Source: Portibacter marinus (GTDB taxonomy: Bacteria; Bacteroidota; Bacteroidia; Chitinophagales; Saprospiraceae). From it: a stretch of 64,000 nt of DNA. Of this stretch, positions 46,925 through 54,878 are shown piece by piece; the first letter of the stretch is position 1; every line of letters begins with the position of its first letter. The translations under genes and the position numbers were made by a program. The notes under the pieces are model-generated. The model ran no database searches. It was not told where the DNA came from and worked only from the letters and a program-made list of their open reading frames with translations. Where the stretch lies: positions 806,001 through 870,000 of the forward strand of contig NZ_JAJNKB010000002.1 of assembly GCF_021533195.1 (NCBI RefSeq), given 5' to 3'.

Positions 46925-47186
46925 ATGGGACTTGCAAATTCATTTGCAAGCTTTAATTTCAGGTAATAAACTTTTTGCGATTAGAAAGCTATCAGATAGC
47001 ATTTCCAGATCCGCTGTAGTGTTTTCGTGATTAACTGCCAATTTAGATCTTGATTTGTAAAATCTTATGTGCAAGCTATCAGATAGCAGATCTTCTCTTG
47101 TTTGATACTGCTTTGGGACTTGCAAATTCTGCCAGCTATGGGAATTAGGTACTGTCATAGGACTTGCAAATTCATTTGCAAGCTTT
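46925..47186. repeat. Mosaic palindromic repeat cluster, right copy (inverted)
   Basis: Inverted relative of the cluster at 37737-38038. Perfect CTTGCAAATTCATTTGCAAG at 46931-46950 and 47163-47182; GCTATCAGATAGC at 46988-47000 and 47075-47087; the block 47063-47111 is the reverse complement of 37768-37816 with two mismatches; and a GCCAGCTATGGGAATT segment near 47131-47146 matches the left 44-base unit. An open frame across it (minus, 46940-47218) is made of repeat sequence and is not counted as a gene. Bases 47187-47323 hold the bestrophin upstream region. Confidence 0.85.
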
Positions 47187-47232
47187 ACTTCGAGCAAAGT
47201 TTCTCGGAATAATTTCATTAATACTCAATGGT

Positions 47233-47270
47233 CACGAAACAAAACTGTGCTTTCACCATTTCGTTTCGTG
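47233..47270. promoter_or_regulatory. Inverted repeat upstream of the bestrophin-like gene
   Basis: CACGAAAC (47233-47240) and GTTTCGTG (47263-47270) are exact reverse complements separated by 22 bases, centred about 72 bases ahead of the bestrophin ATG. A TGTATTTG sequence starting at the right arm is one mismatch from the -7 consensus TAnnTTTG. It could be an operator pair or a leader hairpin. Confidence 0.3.
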
Positions 47271-47323
47271 TATTTGTCTTTAGCGATTCCTATATTAGCC
47301 CATCATCACTATAACCCATACCT

Positions 47324-48361
47324 ATGTACGTACAGAAGAATTTAAGTTTTAAAGGAATCATCAATTTTAGTGGAGGCCACCTGATCTGGATAACACTTTG
47401 GACCTTAACAGTTGTTTTGTTACATGAATTTACCTCCAGCGCATGGATGTCTATCCCCTGGCTGCCCATTTCCATTATCGGAACAGCAGTTGCTTTTTAT
47501 GTTGGTTTCAAAAACAACCAGGCCTATGGCCGACTTTGGGAAGCCAGGAAAATTTGGGGAGCCATAGTGAATAGCAGCAGGGCGTGGGGTAGTGCAGTTA
47601 AGGCATTTGTCAATGATACGTTTTTAGATGATAAGGGAGAACAAGAAAATCTGTACAAAATTCACAAGAAATTGATATACAGGCACATTGCCTGGTTGTA
47701 CGCGCTTCGCAATCAATTATTGATCCCGACAAGCTGGGAACATATCAATCAACATCCCATGATTGCCCGGGTCAACAGGCGACGTCAAAAAAATTATGGA
47801 GTGGGTCTCATCGACGATGGAGAAATAGAAGATGTCTTAAGTGAGTTTCTTGAACCAGAAGAACAGCAAGAATTGATCAATTTTAAGAATACGGCAACAC
47901 AGATTATTGACCAGCAAGCACAGAATCTGGCTTCTTTGAGAAAGCAAAACTTCATTGATGATTTCCGACATATGGAACTTCAGAAAATATTATATGACTT
48001 TTACATCCACCAAGGCAAAGCAGAGCGCATTAAAAAGTTTCCACTGCCCCGACAATATGGAGGTGCAAGTTTTATTTTTACGGGTATTTTTATCTTTCTA
48101 CTTCCATTTGGTATGGTCTCTGAATTTCACAAACTAGGAGAATGGGGAGTGTGGATTTCCATTCCTTTTACAGTGCTAATTTGTTGGGTGTATATTATGA
48201 TGGAACTCATTGGTGACTATTCTGAAAATCCATTTGAGGGACTAGGAAATGACATTCCTATGATGTCTTTATGCAGGGTGATCGAAATTGACTTGAAAGA
48301 AATGCTTCGTGAAACAGATATTCCTCCGAATATCGAAGCGAAGAATGGAGTATTAATGTAA
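47324..48361 (+). CDS. Bestrophin-family (UPF0187) membrane protein
   Basis: 345 residues. The N-terminal part has two hydrophobic helices (HLIWITLWTLTVVLLHEFTS and PISIIGTAVAFYVGFKNNQA) followed by the hallmark YGRLWEARKIWGAIVNSSRAW. Two more membrane helices lie near 245-290 (FIFTGIFIFLLPFGMV, then ISIPFTVLICWVYIMMELIG), and NPFEGLGNDIPM near 305 matches the acidic cluster of bestrophins. Bacterial members form pentameric cation or anion channels. No operon partner; it converges with the DUF2752 gene 23 bases away. Confidence 0.9.
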   Translation: MYVQKNLSFKGIINFSGGHLIWITLWTLTVVLLHEFTSSAWMSIPWLPISIIGTAVAFYVGFKNNQAYGRLWEARKIWGAIVNSSRAWGSAVKAFVNDTFLDDKGEQENLYKIHKKLIYRHIAWLYALRNQLLIPTSWEHINQHPMIARVNRRRQKNYGVGLIDDGEIEDVLSEFLEPEEQQELINFKNTATQIIDQQAQNLASLRKQNFIDDFRHMELQKILYDFYIHQGKAERIKKFPLPRQYGGASFIFTGIFIFLLPFGMVSEFHKLGEWGVWISIPFTVLICWVYIMMELIGDYSENPFEGLGNDIPMMSLCRVIEIDLKEMLRETDIPPNIEAKNGVLM

Positions 48362-48384
48362 CCACACACGTAGAAGTAGATGTC

Positions 48385-48720
48385 TTACGCAGCTATCGTT
48401 TGACTTTTCTTTAGTCTCAAATATGCTTTGTAAACCCAATAGCACCACAGAACAATTAAAGCGGGATAAATAACCAAACCTAGCACATTGTAATAGACCG
48501 CATCATCAAATTCAAAGTGGTGCATGTGCATCACAGATCTGGTGATACCACAGCCAAAGCATTCAATACTAAAAAATAATCTGGATGGGCAAAGTACTAA
48601 ACCATCTCCATCAAAAAAGCTACTTGGCAATATCCACAAAAGGATGGGAAAAATGATGAGCAGCAAAAGCCATATCTGCTGACCTCGATAGGAATAAAAA
48701 GCCTTGAAAATTTTTCTCAT
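48385..48720 (-). CDS. DUF2752 membrane protein
   Basis: 111 residues with two or three membrane helices. The family signature is clear: CPSRLFFSIECFGCGITRSVMHM, with the two cysteines of the ECFGCG motif, followed by a hydrophobic helix YNVLGLVIYPALIVLWCYWVY. DUF2752 proteins have no established function. The gene stands alone on this strand between a converging bestrophin and the Pmp3-like gene. Confidence 0.82.
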   Translation of the reverse strand: MRKIFKAFYSYRGQQIWLLLLIIFPILLWILPSSFFDGDGLVLCPSRLFFSIECFGCGITRSVMHMHHFEFDDAVYYNVLGLVIYPALIVLWCYWVYKAYLRLKKSQTIAA

Positions 48721-48841
48721 CGGTAAATTAGTTTCAAAGATTTCAGGTTAAAGTACCCTTCTAAAAGTAAGTGAAAAAGGGCAGAAACATTACGTTTATT
48801 GTAACTGAAGTTCATACAGATATGATCAAAATCTCTAAAAT

Positions 48842-48900
48842 AAAAAATGCTCTAGACAGCAAGGCATCATCGATTGTCAATGCCTTGCTTTCCGGAGCAT
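48842..48900 (-). terminator. Rho-independent terminator after the Pmp3-like gene
   Basis: Nested stem: outer ATGCTC/GAGCAT (48847-48852 with 48895-48900) and inner AGCAAGGCAT/ATGCCTTGCT (48858-48867 with 48880-48889). On the minus strand the hairpin begins 25 bases after the stop at 48925 and is followed by TTTTTTATTTT. This is a canonical terminator for the leftward gene. Confidence 0.85.
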
Positions 48901-48924
48901 ATGTAGATTAATAATAAATACTAA

Positions 48925-49368
48925 TTATGGATAGTACTCTTTCATTTTAATCAATGCGTGGATTACACCTGGTATCCAACAAAGAGCAGTTAATATTAAA
49001 TTAACCCACCAATTGTTGCCTTCCCAATCATCCATCAGACCCATTGCAATAAACCCAAGACCAAGAATGGCTAAAACAATATAAAGACCTTTTTCAATGT
49101 CTTCAGCTCCGTTTTTCTTGGCTTTTATGAATTTTTGCGCAGCTTTTAGTTGAATGGTTTTTTTAAATCCAAGCCTTTCGCCTGTCATTTCTTTGTAGGC
49201 CTTTGGAGTTAAGGCTAAAAATTGGTCCACAGCAAGCTTTGTCATCTCGGGCGTCAGTGCCTGAACTTTAGGTTCGTCTCCAAATTGCTGTGCCCAATTA
49301 ATACTGTGAACAGCTTTTGCCGAAAAACCCATGATCAGAAACAGACTAAATAGTAATACTTTCTTCAT
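48925..49368 (-). CDS. Pmp3/YqaE-family membrane protein with N-terminal exported extension
   Basis: 147 residues. The last 55 are the Pmp3/YqaE module: two hydrophobic helices (GLYIVLAILGLGFIAMGLMD and WWVNLILTALCWIPGVIHAL) ending in KMKEYYP. It is preceded by an N-terminal signal peptide (MKKVLLFSLFLIMGFSAKA) and a charged linker of about 65 residues (TPEMTKLAVDQFLALTPKAY and following). Plain Pmp3 proteins are only 50-60 residues; the longer form occurs in Bacteroidota. The role is thought to be in membrane potential or stress but is not established here. Confidence 0.82.
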   Translation of the reverse strand: MKKVLLFSLFLIMGFSAKAVHSINWAQQFGDEPKVQALTPEMTKLAVDQFLALTPKAYKEMTGERLGFKKTIQLKAAQKFIKAKKNGAEDIEKGLYIVLAILGLGFIAMGLMDDWEGNNWWVNLILTALCWIPGVIHALIKMKEYYP

Positions 49369-49668
49369 AGATATAATTTTTATCCCAATATAAGCGAAGA
49401 AAATTTAAAGTGAAAGATTATAAACGCTAAAAAAATTCAAACCCAATAAAATTATGTATAAAACAGCCCAATGGACCAAACATGGGGATTGGTAATTTAT
49501 CCGCGTAGATTAATTCTGACTACGTACGACTCACTGAATTTTGTGTTGTCAGCGCAATGGCATATATACCAGCTATGGTTTATAATTTACTGATCGATCA
49601 TGTGTTAGGGTGAATAAAATTGATACTTTTGTGCGCTTTTGGTGGATCACCAAGCATAAAATAGTGAG
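49369..49668. other. Intergenic region between divergent Pmp3-like and SulP genes
   Basis: 300 A+T-rich bases with no gene. A -7-like TACTTTTG (49624-49631) lies 38 bases ahead of the SulP ATG and matches TAnnTTTG, but a TTG at the expected distance is not present (TTA occurs instead). I see no strong palindrome except the short GGTG-GAT-CACC at 49641-49651. Confidence 0.5.
49624..49631 (+). promoter_or_regulatory. Probable -7 promoter element of the second SulP gene
   Basis: TACTTTTG fits the Bacteroidota -7 consensus TAnnTTTG, 37 bases ahead of the ATG. The -33 TTG is imperfect, so this is a moderate call. Confidence 0.45.
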
Positions 49669-51198
49669 ATGAAGAAATATTTTAACCTGTTTGATCTTTC
49701 CCAGAAAGTCAATTATAGAATCGAAATACTTTCGGGTTTAACCGTTGCGATGGCACTTATTCCTGAGGCGGTGGCATTTGCCTTGATCGCAGGTCTTAGC
49801 CCGTTGACTGGTTTATACGCCGCATTCGTAATGGGAATTGTCACTTCTATACTTGGTGGAAGACCAGGAATGATATCCGGAGCAACGGGAGCAGTAGCCG
49901 TTGTGATTGCATCCTTGGCTATTGATTATGGTGTGGAGTATGTTTTTGCCGCAGTAGTACTAGCTGGTATTTTCCAGGTTGTTGCTGGTTTTCTAAGATT
50001 GGGAAAACTGATGCGTCTGGTACCTCATCCTGTTATATTTGGATTTGTGAATGGACTTGCCATCATTATCTTTATGTCTCAGATCGCGCAATTCAAAGAT
50101 GCGGATGGTTATTGGTTGCAAGGCCAACAAATGTATTGGTTCTTGGGTTTAACCATTTTGACCATGGTCATTATTTGGGGGCTTCCTAAAATAAGCAAGG
50201 CCATTCCAGCATCTTTGGTTGCCATTCTCGCCATTTTTGGAATTGTGGTTGGTTTCGGTATTGAAACCAAGACGGTGGGTGATATTGCTTCTATCAGTGG
50301 TGGTTTTCCTCCCTTTCATTTGCCCAATGTTCCATTGACTTTAGAGACATTGAAAATCATCATACCATATGCCGGAATTGTAGCAGGTGTCGGACTGATA
50401 GAAAGCCTTTTGACTTTGAACATTATTGATGAAATCACCGAAACCAGGGGTAGGGGAAATAAGGAAGCTGTGGCCCAGGGAACGGCAAATATTTTATCGG
50501 GCGTGTTTTCCGGGATGGGTGGTTGTGCCATGATAGGTCAGTCATTGATCAACATTTCCTCTGGTGCCCGGGCTCGTCTATCCGGTATTGTTGCTGCGGT
50601 CATGCTGCTGATTTTTATTATGTTTGGAGCTGGTTTAATAGAAAGGATGCCAATGGCTGCCTTAACAGGACTAATGATTATGGTTGCCATCGGAACATTT
50701 GAATGGGCCAGCTTTAGAACGGTCAACAAGATGCCCAAGTCAGATATTTTTGTAATGGTTTTAGTAACTCTTGTCACTGCAGTGTTGCACAACCTTGCTT
50801 TAGCCGTATTGATCGGTGTTATCATAGCAGCTCTGGTATTTGCATGGGATAATGCCAAAAGAATACGTGCCAGGAAGCACATCGATGCAGATGGCGTTAA
50901 ACATTATGAAATATATGGCCCTTTATTCTTTGGATCAGTCACCGTTTTCAATGAAAAGTTTGACGTCCTCAATGATCCAGATGAAGTTATCATTGACTTT
51001 AAAGAGAGCAGAGTAGTGGATATGTCAGCCATTGAGGCTCTCAATAAAATAACCGAGCGTTATCAGAAAGTAGGAAAAAAAGTGCACTTGAAGCATCTAA
51101 GTAAAGATTGCAGGCTTTTACTTCAAAATGCCGAGGATATTATAGATGTCAATGTCATAGAAGATCCTAAGTATAAATTGGTGGTGGACAAAGTTTAA
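49669..51198 (+). CDS. SulP-family anion transporter with STAS domain (second copy)
   Basis: 509 residues. Membrane domain of about 12-14 helices beginning with IEILSGLTVAMALIPEAVAF, central motif IISGATGAVAVVIASL (SulP signature) and a C-terminal STAS domain (about 410-505; DEVIIDFKESRVVDMSAIEAL). Diverged from the SulP at 13414: the first helix reads ALIPEAVAF here but VALPLALAF there, so they probably have different substrates. Sulfate, bicarbonate or another oxyanion is possible. It meets the AsmA-like gene tail-to-tail with 4 bases shared (51195-51198). Confidence 0.92.
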   Translation: MKKYFNLFDLSQKVNYRIEILSGLTVAMALIPEAVAFALIAGLSPLTGLYAAFVMGIVTSILGGRPGMISGATGAVAVVIASLAIDYGVEYVFAAVVLAGIFQVVAGFLRLGKLMRLVPHPVIFGFVNGLAIIIFMSQIAQFKDADGYWLQGQQMYWFLGLTILTMVIIWGLPKISKAIPASLVAILAIFGIVVGFGIETKTVGDIASISGGFPPFHLPNVPLTLETLKIIIPYAGIVAGVGLIESLLTLNIIDEITETRGRGNKEAVAQGTANILSGVFSGMGGCAMIGQSLINISSGARARLSGIVAAVMLLIFIMFGAGLIERMPMAALTGLMIMVAIGTFEWASFRTVNKMPKSDIFVMVLVTLVTAVLHNLALAVLIGVIIAALVFAWDNAKRIRARKHIDADGVKHYEIYGPLFFGSVTVFNEKFDVLNDPDEVIIDFKESRVVDMSAIEALNKITERYQKVGKKVHLKHLSKDCRLLLQNAEDIIDVNVIEDPKYKLVVDKV

Positions 51199-52394
51199 AT
51201 GATAAGCAATATATCTTTTAAGGATTGAATTATAGATTGAATCACATGCACCAGAAAACCTCTATCATGATCTCTCTGTGTATCAAATTCTACTTTTTCT
51301 GATCCGTCATTCTTAATGGCAACATTAGAGATAAAGTCCACAATCTGTCCTTTAGGCATATCAACTTTTAGGTCTGAGTAGTCTAGACTTACGGTTCCAT
51401 TGGCATGATTATCAAAAAAAGATCCCTCCATTTCCATTTTATTTACATGTCCGGATTCAATAGATATGCCTCGTGCGGCATTTGTAAGATCATTAAGTTT
51501 TACAAAATCAAGGTTTTGCAACTGGCCATAAAAGTCATACTTGTATTCAGGATGTTGCAGAAAATTACGCATGACCACCTTGAGAGGAGCTCCTTCCATT
51601 GTACAATTCAAATCTAAAATCATCTCTTCTGCTAAGCTATCTGTCCTAATATTCTCTGCCTTAAATTGGACATTACTAAAGTCTATATTACCTTTTTGCG
51701 ATCGTCCCTTGTTGATGACAGCGTAGTGAATACTTCCGTTCTCTATTTCGAATCGCTTAATATTAAATTCGACACCCAGATCCTTCAGCAGTTGTCCGGG
51801 AAGCTTCTTCTTATTTCCATCAGCGGGTACATTTAGATTTTCATCCACGTCTACTTTAAAATCTTTGGCAATGATCTCATCGAAAGTGTTGCCTTCCGAT
51901 TGAAAGCCACTTCCATATATATGAGGTACATCGATGACTATTCTGGGTGTTCTGAATTTCACTTTGCGATGAAATTCCTGATCAGCGTATGGGGTTCCGA
52001 GTTGAACACTTCGAGCATAAAAATTGCCTCTTTCTTTGCTGAGGCTGTCAATACTTATCGTATATAGGCCATCTGACAAATTGGTATGAAATCCTGTAGC
52101 AGTAAAGCATACATCATCGAGGTCTATTTCCGGATCGAAGAATAGACTTATCCAGTTGAGCTCGTCCAATTTAGCAGAAGCGATGGAGCCATCATTTAGA
52201 AAGCCCTGGACAGAATCCACACTGATGCTCCGCTTCCATAGACTGGTTTCTAAATTGGTAAATTCTAAGCCAAATTCCTCGGTCAATTTTTGTGCAACCG
52301 TCTTTTTAATGTAGAAATTGGCATAAAAAAAGCCTCCTATTAAAATTGCTATAACAGCAACTGTTGCTATAATCAGTTTTAGTGTGATGTTCAT
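51195..52394 (-). CDS. AsmA-like (DUF748-type) inner-membrane anchored periplasmic protein
   Basis: 399 residues with an N-terminal membrane anchor (LIIATVAVIAILIGGFFYANF). The rest alternates short strands with repeats of the type 'INNGSIHYAVINKGRSQKGNIDFSNVQ', as in the AsmA/DUF748 group of lipid-transport or envelope-assembly proteins that form long beta-taco folds. A late DMPKGQIVDFISNVAI segment is similar to the DUF748 core. Function inferred only from the fold. It overlaps SulP by 4 bases at the 3' end. Confidence 0.55.
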   Translation of the reverse strand: MNITLKLIIATVAVIAILIGGFFYANFYIKKTVAQKLTEEFGLEFTNLETSLWKRSISVDSVQGFLNDGSIASAKLDELNWISLFFDPEIDLDDVCFTATGFHTNLSDGLYTISIDSLSKERGNFYARSVQLGTPYADQEFHRKVKFRTPRIVIDVPHIYGSGFQSEGNTFDEIIAKDFKVDVDENLNVPADGNKKKLPGQLLKDLGVEFNIKRFEIENGSIHYAVINKGRSQKGNIDFSNVQFKAENIRTDSLAEEMILDLNCTMEGAPLKVVMRNFLQHPEYKYDFYGQLQNLDFVKLNDLTNAARGISIESGHVNKMEMEGSFFDNHANGTVSLDYSDLKVDMPKGQIVDFISNVAIKNDGSEKVEFDTQRDHDRGFLVHVIQSIIQSLKDILLII

Positions 52395-52481
52395 AGCTTA
52401 CTTAAGCTAACATACATCTATTATGTTCGTTGCTTAAGGATGTAGAAACAGACTTTCAGATAGGTGTGATATATGGAGGAA

Positions 52482-53219
52482 CTACTCTTCCAGAACTTTC
52501 TCTTTGACCAACTTAATCTCTTTTATGGTATCTCTAAGGCTCCTTTTCTCATAGGTATCCATATCCTTAATCTCTGACATCATTTCCATTATTAGAGTAT
52601 TGGCTTCTTCATGTCTATCGGTCTCAATCAAAAACTTGGCATATTCCAGTCGATGATAGTAATTGGTATTATGTAAGTTCATTTCTTCAAAAACCCTTTC
52701 AGCACTGAAATCATCATTTAACTCAAAGTAAGCCCAGGCGTAGTAGGTTTTCTCTTTAGACTTATCAAAAAAAGAAAAGCTTTCAAGCTTTTTTCCTAGA
52801 GCGATGGTGTTCACATAATCATTATTGAAATAATAGGCAGCAAGTAACTTTTCATTCAATTCCTCATCGTCTTCTGTAAACCTATTAAAACAAGATTCAT
52901 ATATTTTGATGGCTTCCTTAAAATTTCCTTTTTCAACATGCGCATCTGCCAACAAGATTTTATTGGTGACGGTGTCCGCGACTTCGACCTGTTGCTCAAG
53001 CTGCGTAATTTTACCAGAAGAGAAAGATGGTCTGACTTCGTGGTCACTGATCGCAAAACTCCTTTGTGGATCCATTCCTCTGGTCAAAAAGTAAATTAAA
53101 CCGCCAATAAAGGGGAAAAGCAATATAATAATGTACCAATATGCTTTGTCTCTGTTTTTATAAATATGATAAAAACAAAATGCCTGAAAAGCAATGACCA
53201 ATAAAAAAGCTATTGACAT
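52482..53219 (-). CDS. Membrane protein with PLDc_N-type N-terminus and TPR repeats
   Basis: 245 residues. Two N-terminal hydrophobic segments (AFLLVIAFQAFCFYHIY and WYIIILLFPFIGGLIYFLT) with the DKAYWYIIILLFPFIGGLIY pattern of the PLDc_N (cardiolipin-synthase-type) domain. TPR-like helices follow (about 90-230; ILLADAHVEKGNFKEAIKIY, YYAWAYFELNDDFSAERVF, LIETDRHEEANTLIMEM). It would be a scaffold with its repeats in the cytosol or periplasm. It is immediately downstream (6 bases) of the M28 peptidase on the same strand. Confidence 0.65.
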   Translation of the reverse strand: MSIAFLLVIAFQAFCFYHIYKNRDKAYWYIIILLFPFIGGLIYFLTRGMDPQRSFAISDHEVRPSFSSGKITQLEQQVEVADTVTNKILLADAHVEKGNFKEAIKIYESCFNRFTEDDEELNEKLLAAYYFNNDYVNTIALGKKLESFSFFDKSKEKTYYAWAYFELNDDFSAERVFEEMNLHNTNYYHRLEYAKFLIETDRHEEANTLIMEMMSEIKDMDTYEKRSLRDTIKEIKLVKEKVLEE

Positions 53220-53225
53220 ATGTGT

Positions 53226-54797
53226 TTAATTCGTACCTGATTTTAAATCTTCGTCTAATGGTTTTCGAGGCAGCTTTTCATCTCTTTGACTGGTATTCCA
53301 AACAAAGCCCGCGATGATAGTAGCAGCCTGGCTCAAATCATCCCCTGATAAATGATCCAGGTTGTCCATATTGCTATGATGCGTTCTATTAAAATATGCC
53401 ATTGGATCCTGTATGAACTGAAATCCGGGAATACCCACTGCATCAAATGGTAAATGGTCAGTTCCTCCGGTGTTTCGTAAGGTTACTGTTCCGGTCTCCA
53501 TACCTTCAAATTGACCAAACCATTCTCTAAAAATAGGAACGACCGCTTCATTGCCTTGAGTATAGATACCGCGTATTTTTCCTGTTCCATTATCGAGGTT
53601 ATAATAAGCGGACACTGTTTTTTGATCCGGTTTTAAGGATTGAGGAGTATATGAATTGGGAGGGAATTCAGCAAAATGTTTGCCTACATATGCTCTTGAC
53701 CCAAAGAGTCCTTGTTCTTCACCTGTCCATAAAGCTAAACGTAATGTTCTTCGTGGCTGTACTCCTGTTTCTTTAATGGTTTCCAATAGAATTCTGGCGA
53801 CTTCCATCATCACTGAGGAACCAGCACCATTATCCGTCGCGCCTGTGCCCGTGTGCCATGAGTCAAAGTGAGCACCAAACATCACCACTTCATCCTTAAG
53901 GTCTGTTCCCGGAATTTCAGCAATGATATTATGTTCCATTTCATCTGGATTGGTATAAATAGCTTCTAATTCTATACTTAAGGAAACAGGTATACCTTTG
54001 TTCAGCATTCTAAATATTCTATTGTAGTGCTCTACTGAAAGGGTAACTTGAGGTACCACATCACGTCCTACTTGCTGTCTTCTACCTTCTGAAGTCCTGG
54101 CACCGGAGACAAATACTGTTCCCAGGTCCCCCTTGTATGATCGGTCAAGAACTGCGATGGGCTTTTCAGCTTCGATCAAAGTCCACATTGCATTATTGAA
54201 ATTAAACCCACCGGCATTCCTGCTACGACGAGGTCTTGGTGTAGGTTTGCCAGCATTAGCCATATTGAGTAAATCATCACTTTCGTACCGATTGGCTGGT
54301 GGATCAAACCACTCCTCAACGTCTCTGATGGTATCTACCATTACAAACTTGCCTCCCAGTTTACCCTTATACTCATCCAGCTCTTCTTGTGTGGAAGCGT
54401 CAATATATATTACCTCACCTTCTCCTTTCACTGAAGGTGACCAGGCTTTAGGGTATGCCAGTACTGGAAAGTAATTAGGAGATTTCGCATGCATTTCAAA
54501 ATGTTGAAGCTCCCATCCTCTGCCGAAGGGTCCCCATTCTTCCAGGTGAACATTAGACATGCCCCATTCTTTTAATTCTTCAACTGCCCACTCTGTAGCC
54601 TTATCCAACATTGGTGAACCTGTAAGTCTGGGTCCATATATATCACATACATAGGAAGCAATTTCCATTACCTGCGATTCTTCGAGGCCAATTTCTTTGA
54701 TGGTTTGAAGCACAGTTTGATCTTCTTCTGTCTCATCTTGAGCGATCGAAATGTTAGAGAAGAGTAATAGCAAAAGAAGTAGCGACGAATATTTCAT
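53226..54797 (-). CDS. Exported M28-family metallopeptidase
   Basis: 523 residues from ATG 54797 with a signal peptide (about 1-19, cut near ISIAQ); the frame also opens at TTG 54803. The dizinc site of M28 is visible: His and Asp in FGAHFDSWHTGTGATDNGAG, Glu-Glu in TGEEQGLFGSRAY, Asp in YYNLDNGTG, and His in TGGTDHLPFDAVG. An insert of about 150 residues before the peptidase core (including a PA-domain-like region with KGKLGGKFVMV) fits carboxypeptidase Q-like members. It probably removes amino acids from peptides in the periplasm. Divergent from the Ppx-like gene with 81 bases between. Confidence 0.88.
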   Translation of the reverse strand: MKYSSLLLLLLLFSNISIAQDETEEDQTVLQTIKEIGLEESQVMEIASYVCDIYGPRLTGSPMLDKATEWAVEELKEWGMSNVHLEEWGPFGRGWELQHFEMHAKSPNYFPVLAYPKAWSPSVKGEGEVIYIDASTQEELDEYKGKLGGKFVMVDTIRDVEEWFDPPANRYESDDLLNMANAGKPTPRPRRSRNAGGFNFNNAMWTLIEAEKPIAVLDRSYKGDLGTVFVSGARTSEGRRQQVGRDVVPQVTLSVEHYNRIFRMLNKGIPVSLSIELEAIYTNPDEMEHNIIAEIPGTDLKDEVVMFGAHFDSWHTGTGATDNGAGSSVMMEVARILLETIKETGVQPRRTLRLALWTGEEQGLFGSRAYVGKHFAEFPPNSYTPQSLKPDQKTVSAYYNLDNGTGKIRGIYTQGNEAVVPIFREWFGQFEGMETGTVTLRNTGGTDHLPFDAVGIPGFQFIQDPMAYFNRTHHSNMDNLDHLSGDDLSQAATIIAGFVWNTSQRDEKLPRKPLDEDLKSGTN

Positions 54798-54878
54798 TTT
54801 CAAAAATTTGAAATTAACAAAGTCTGAAATTAAGAATATTATGGCTTATATTCACTTTCACAAAAGCAATTATTTAAA

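Noticed and set aside
37737..47186. A composite transposon or genomic island bounded by the inverted repeats
   Set aside because: No transposase, integrase or target-site duplication was seen, and gene content looks like ordinary chromosome. Only the repeat observation is kept.
46940..47218. A 92-residue minus-strand open frame
   Set aside because: It consists of the mosaic palindromic repeat cluster read through, with repeat-derived peptide phrases; no family resemblance.
48822..48911. A 29-codon open frame starting at ATG 48822 on the plus strand, encoding a small amphipathic-looking peptide
   Set aside because: It lies exactly over the stem-loop and T-run that terminates the Pmp3-like gene on the minus strand. 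The nested palindrome explains the sequence and no promoter or ribosome site supports a gene.
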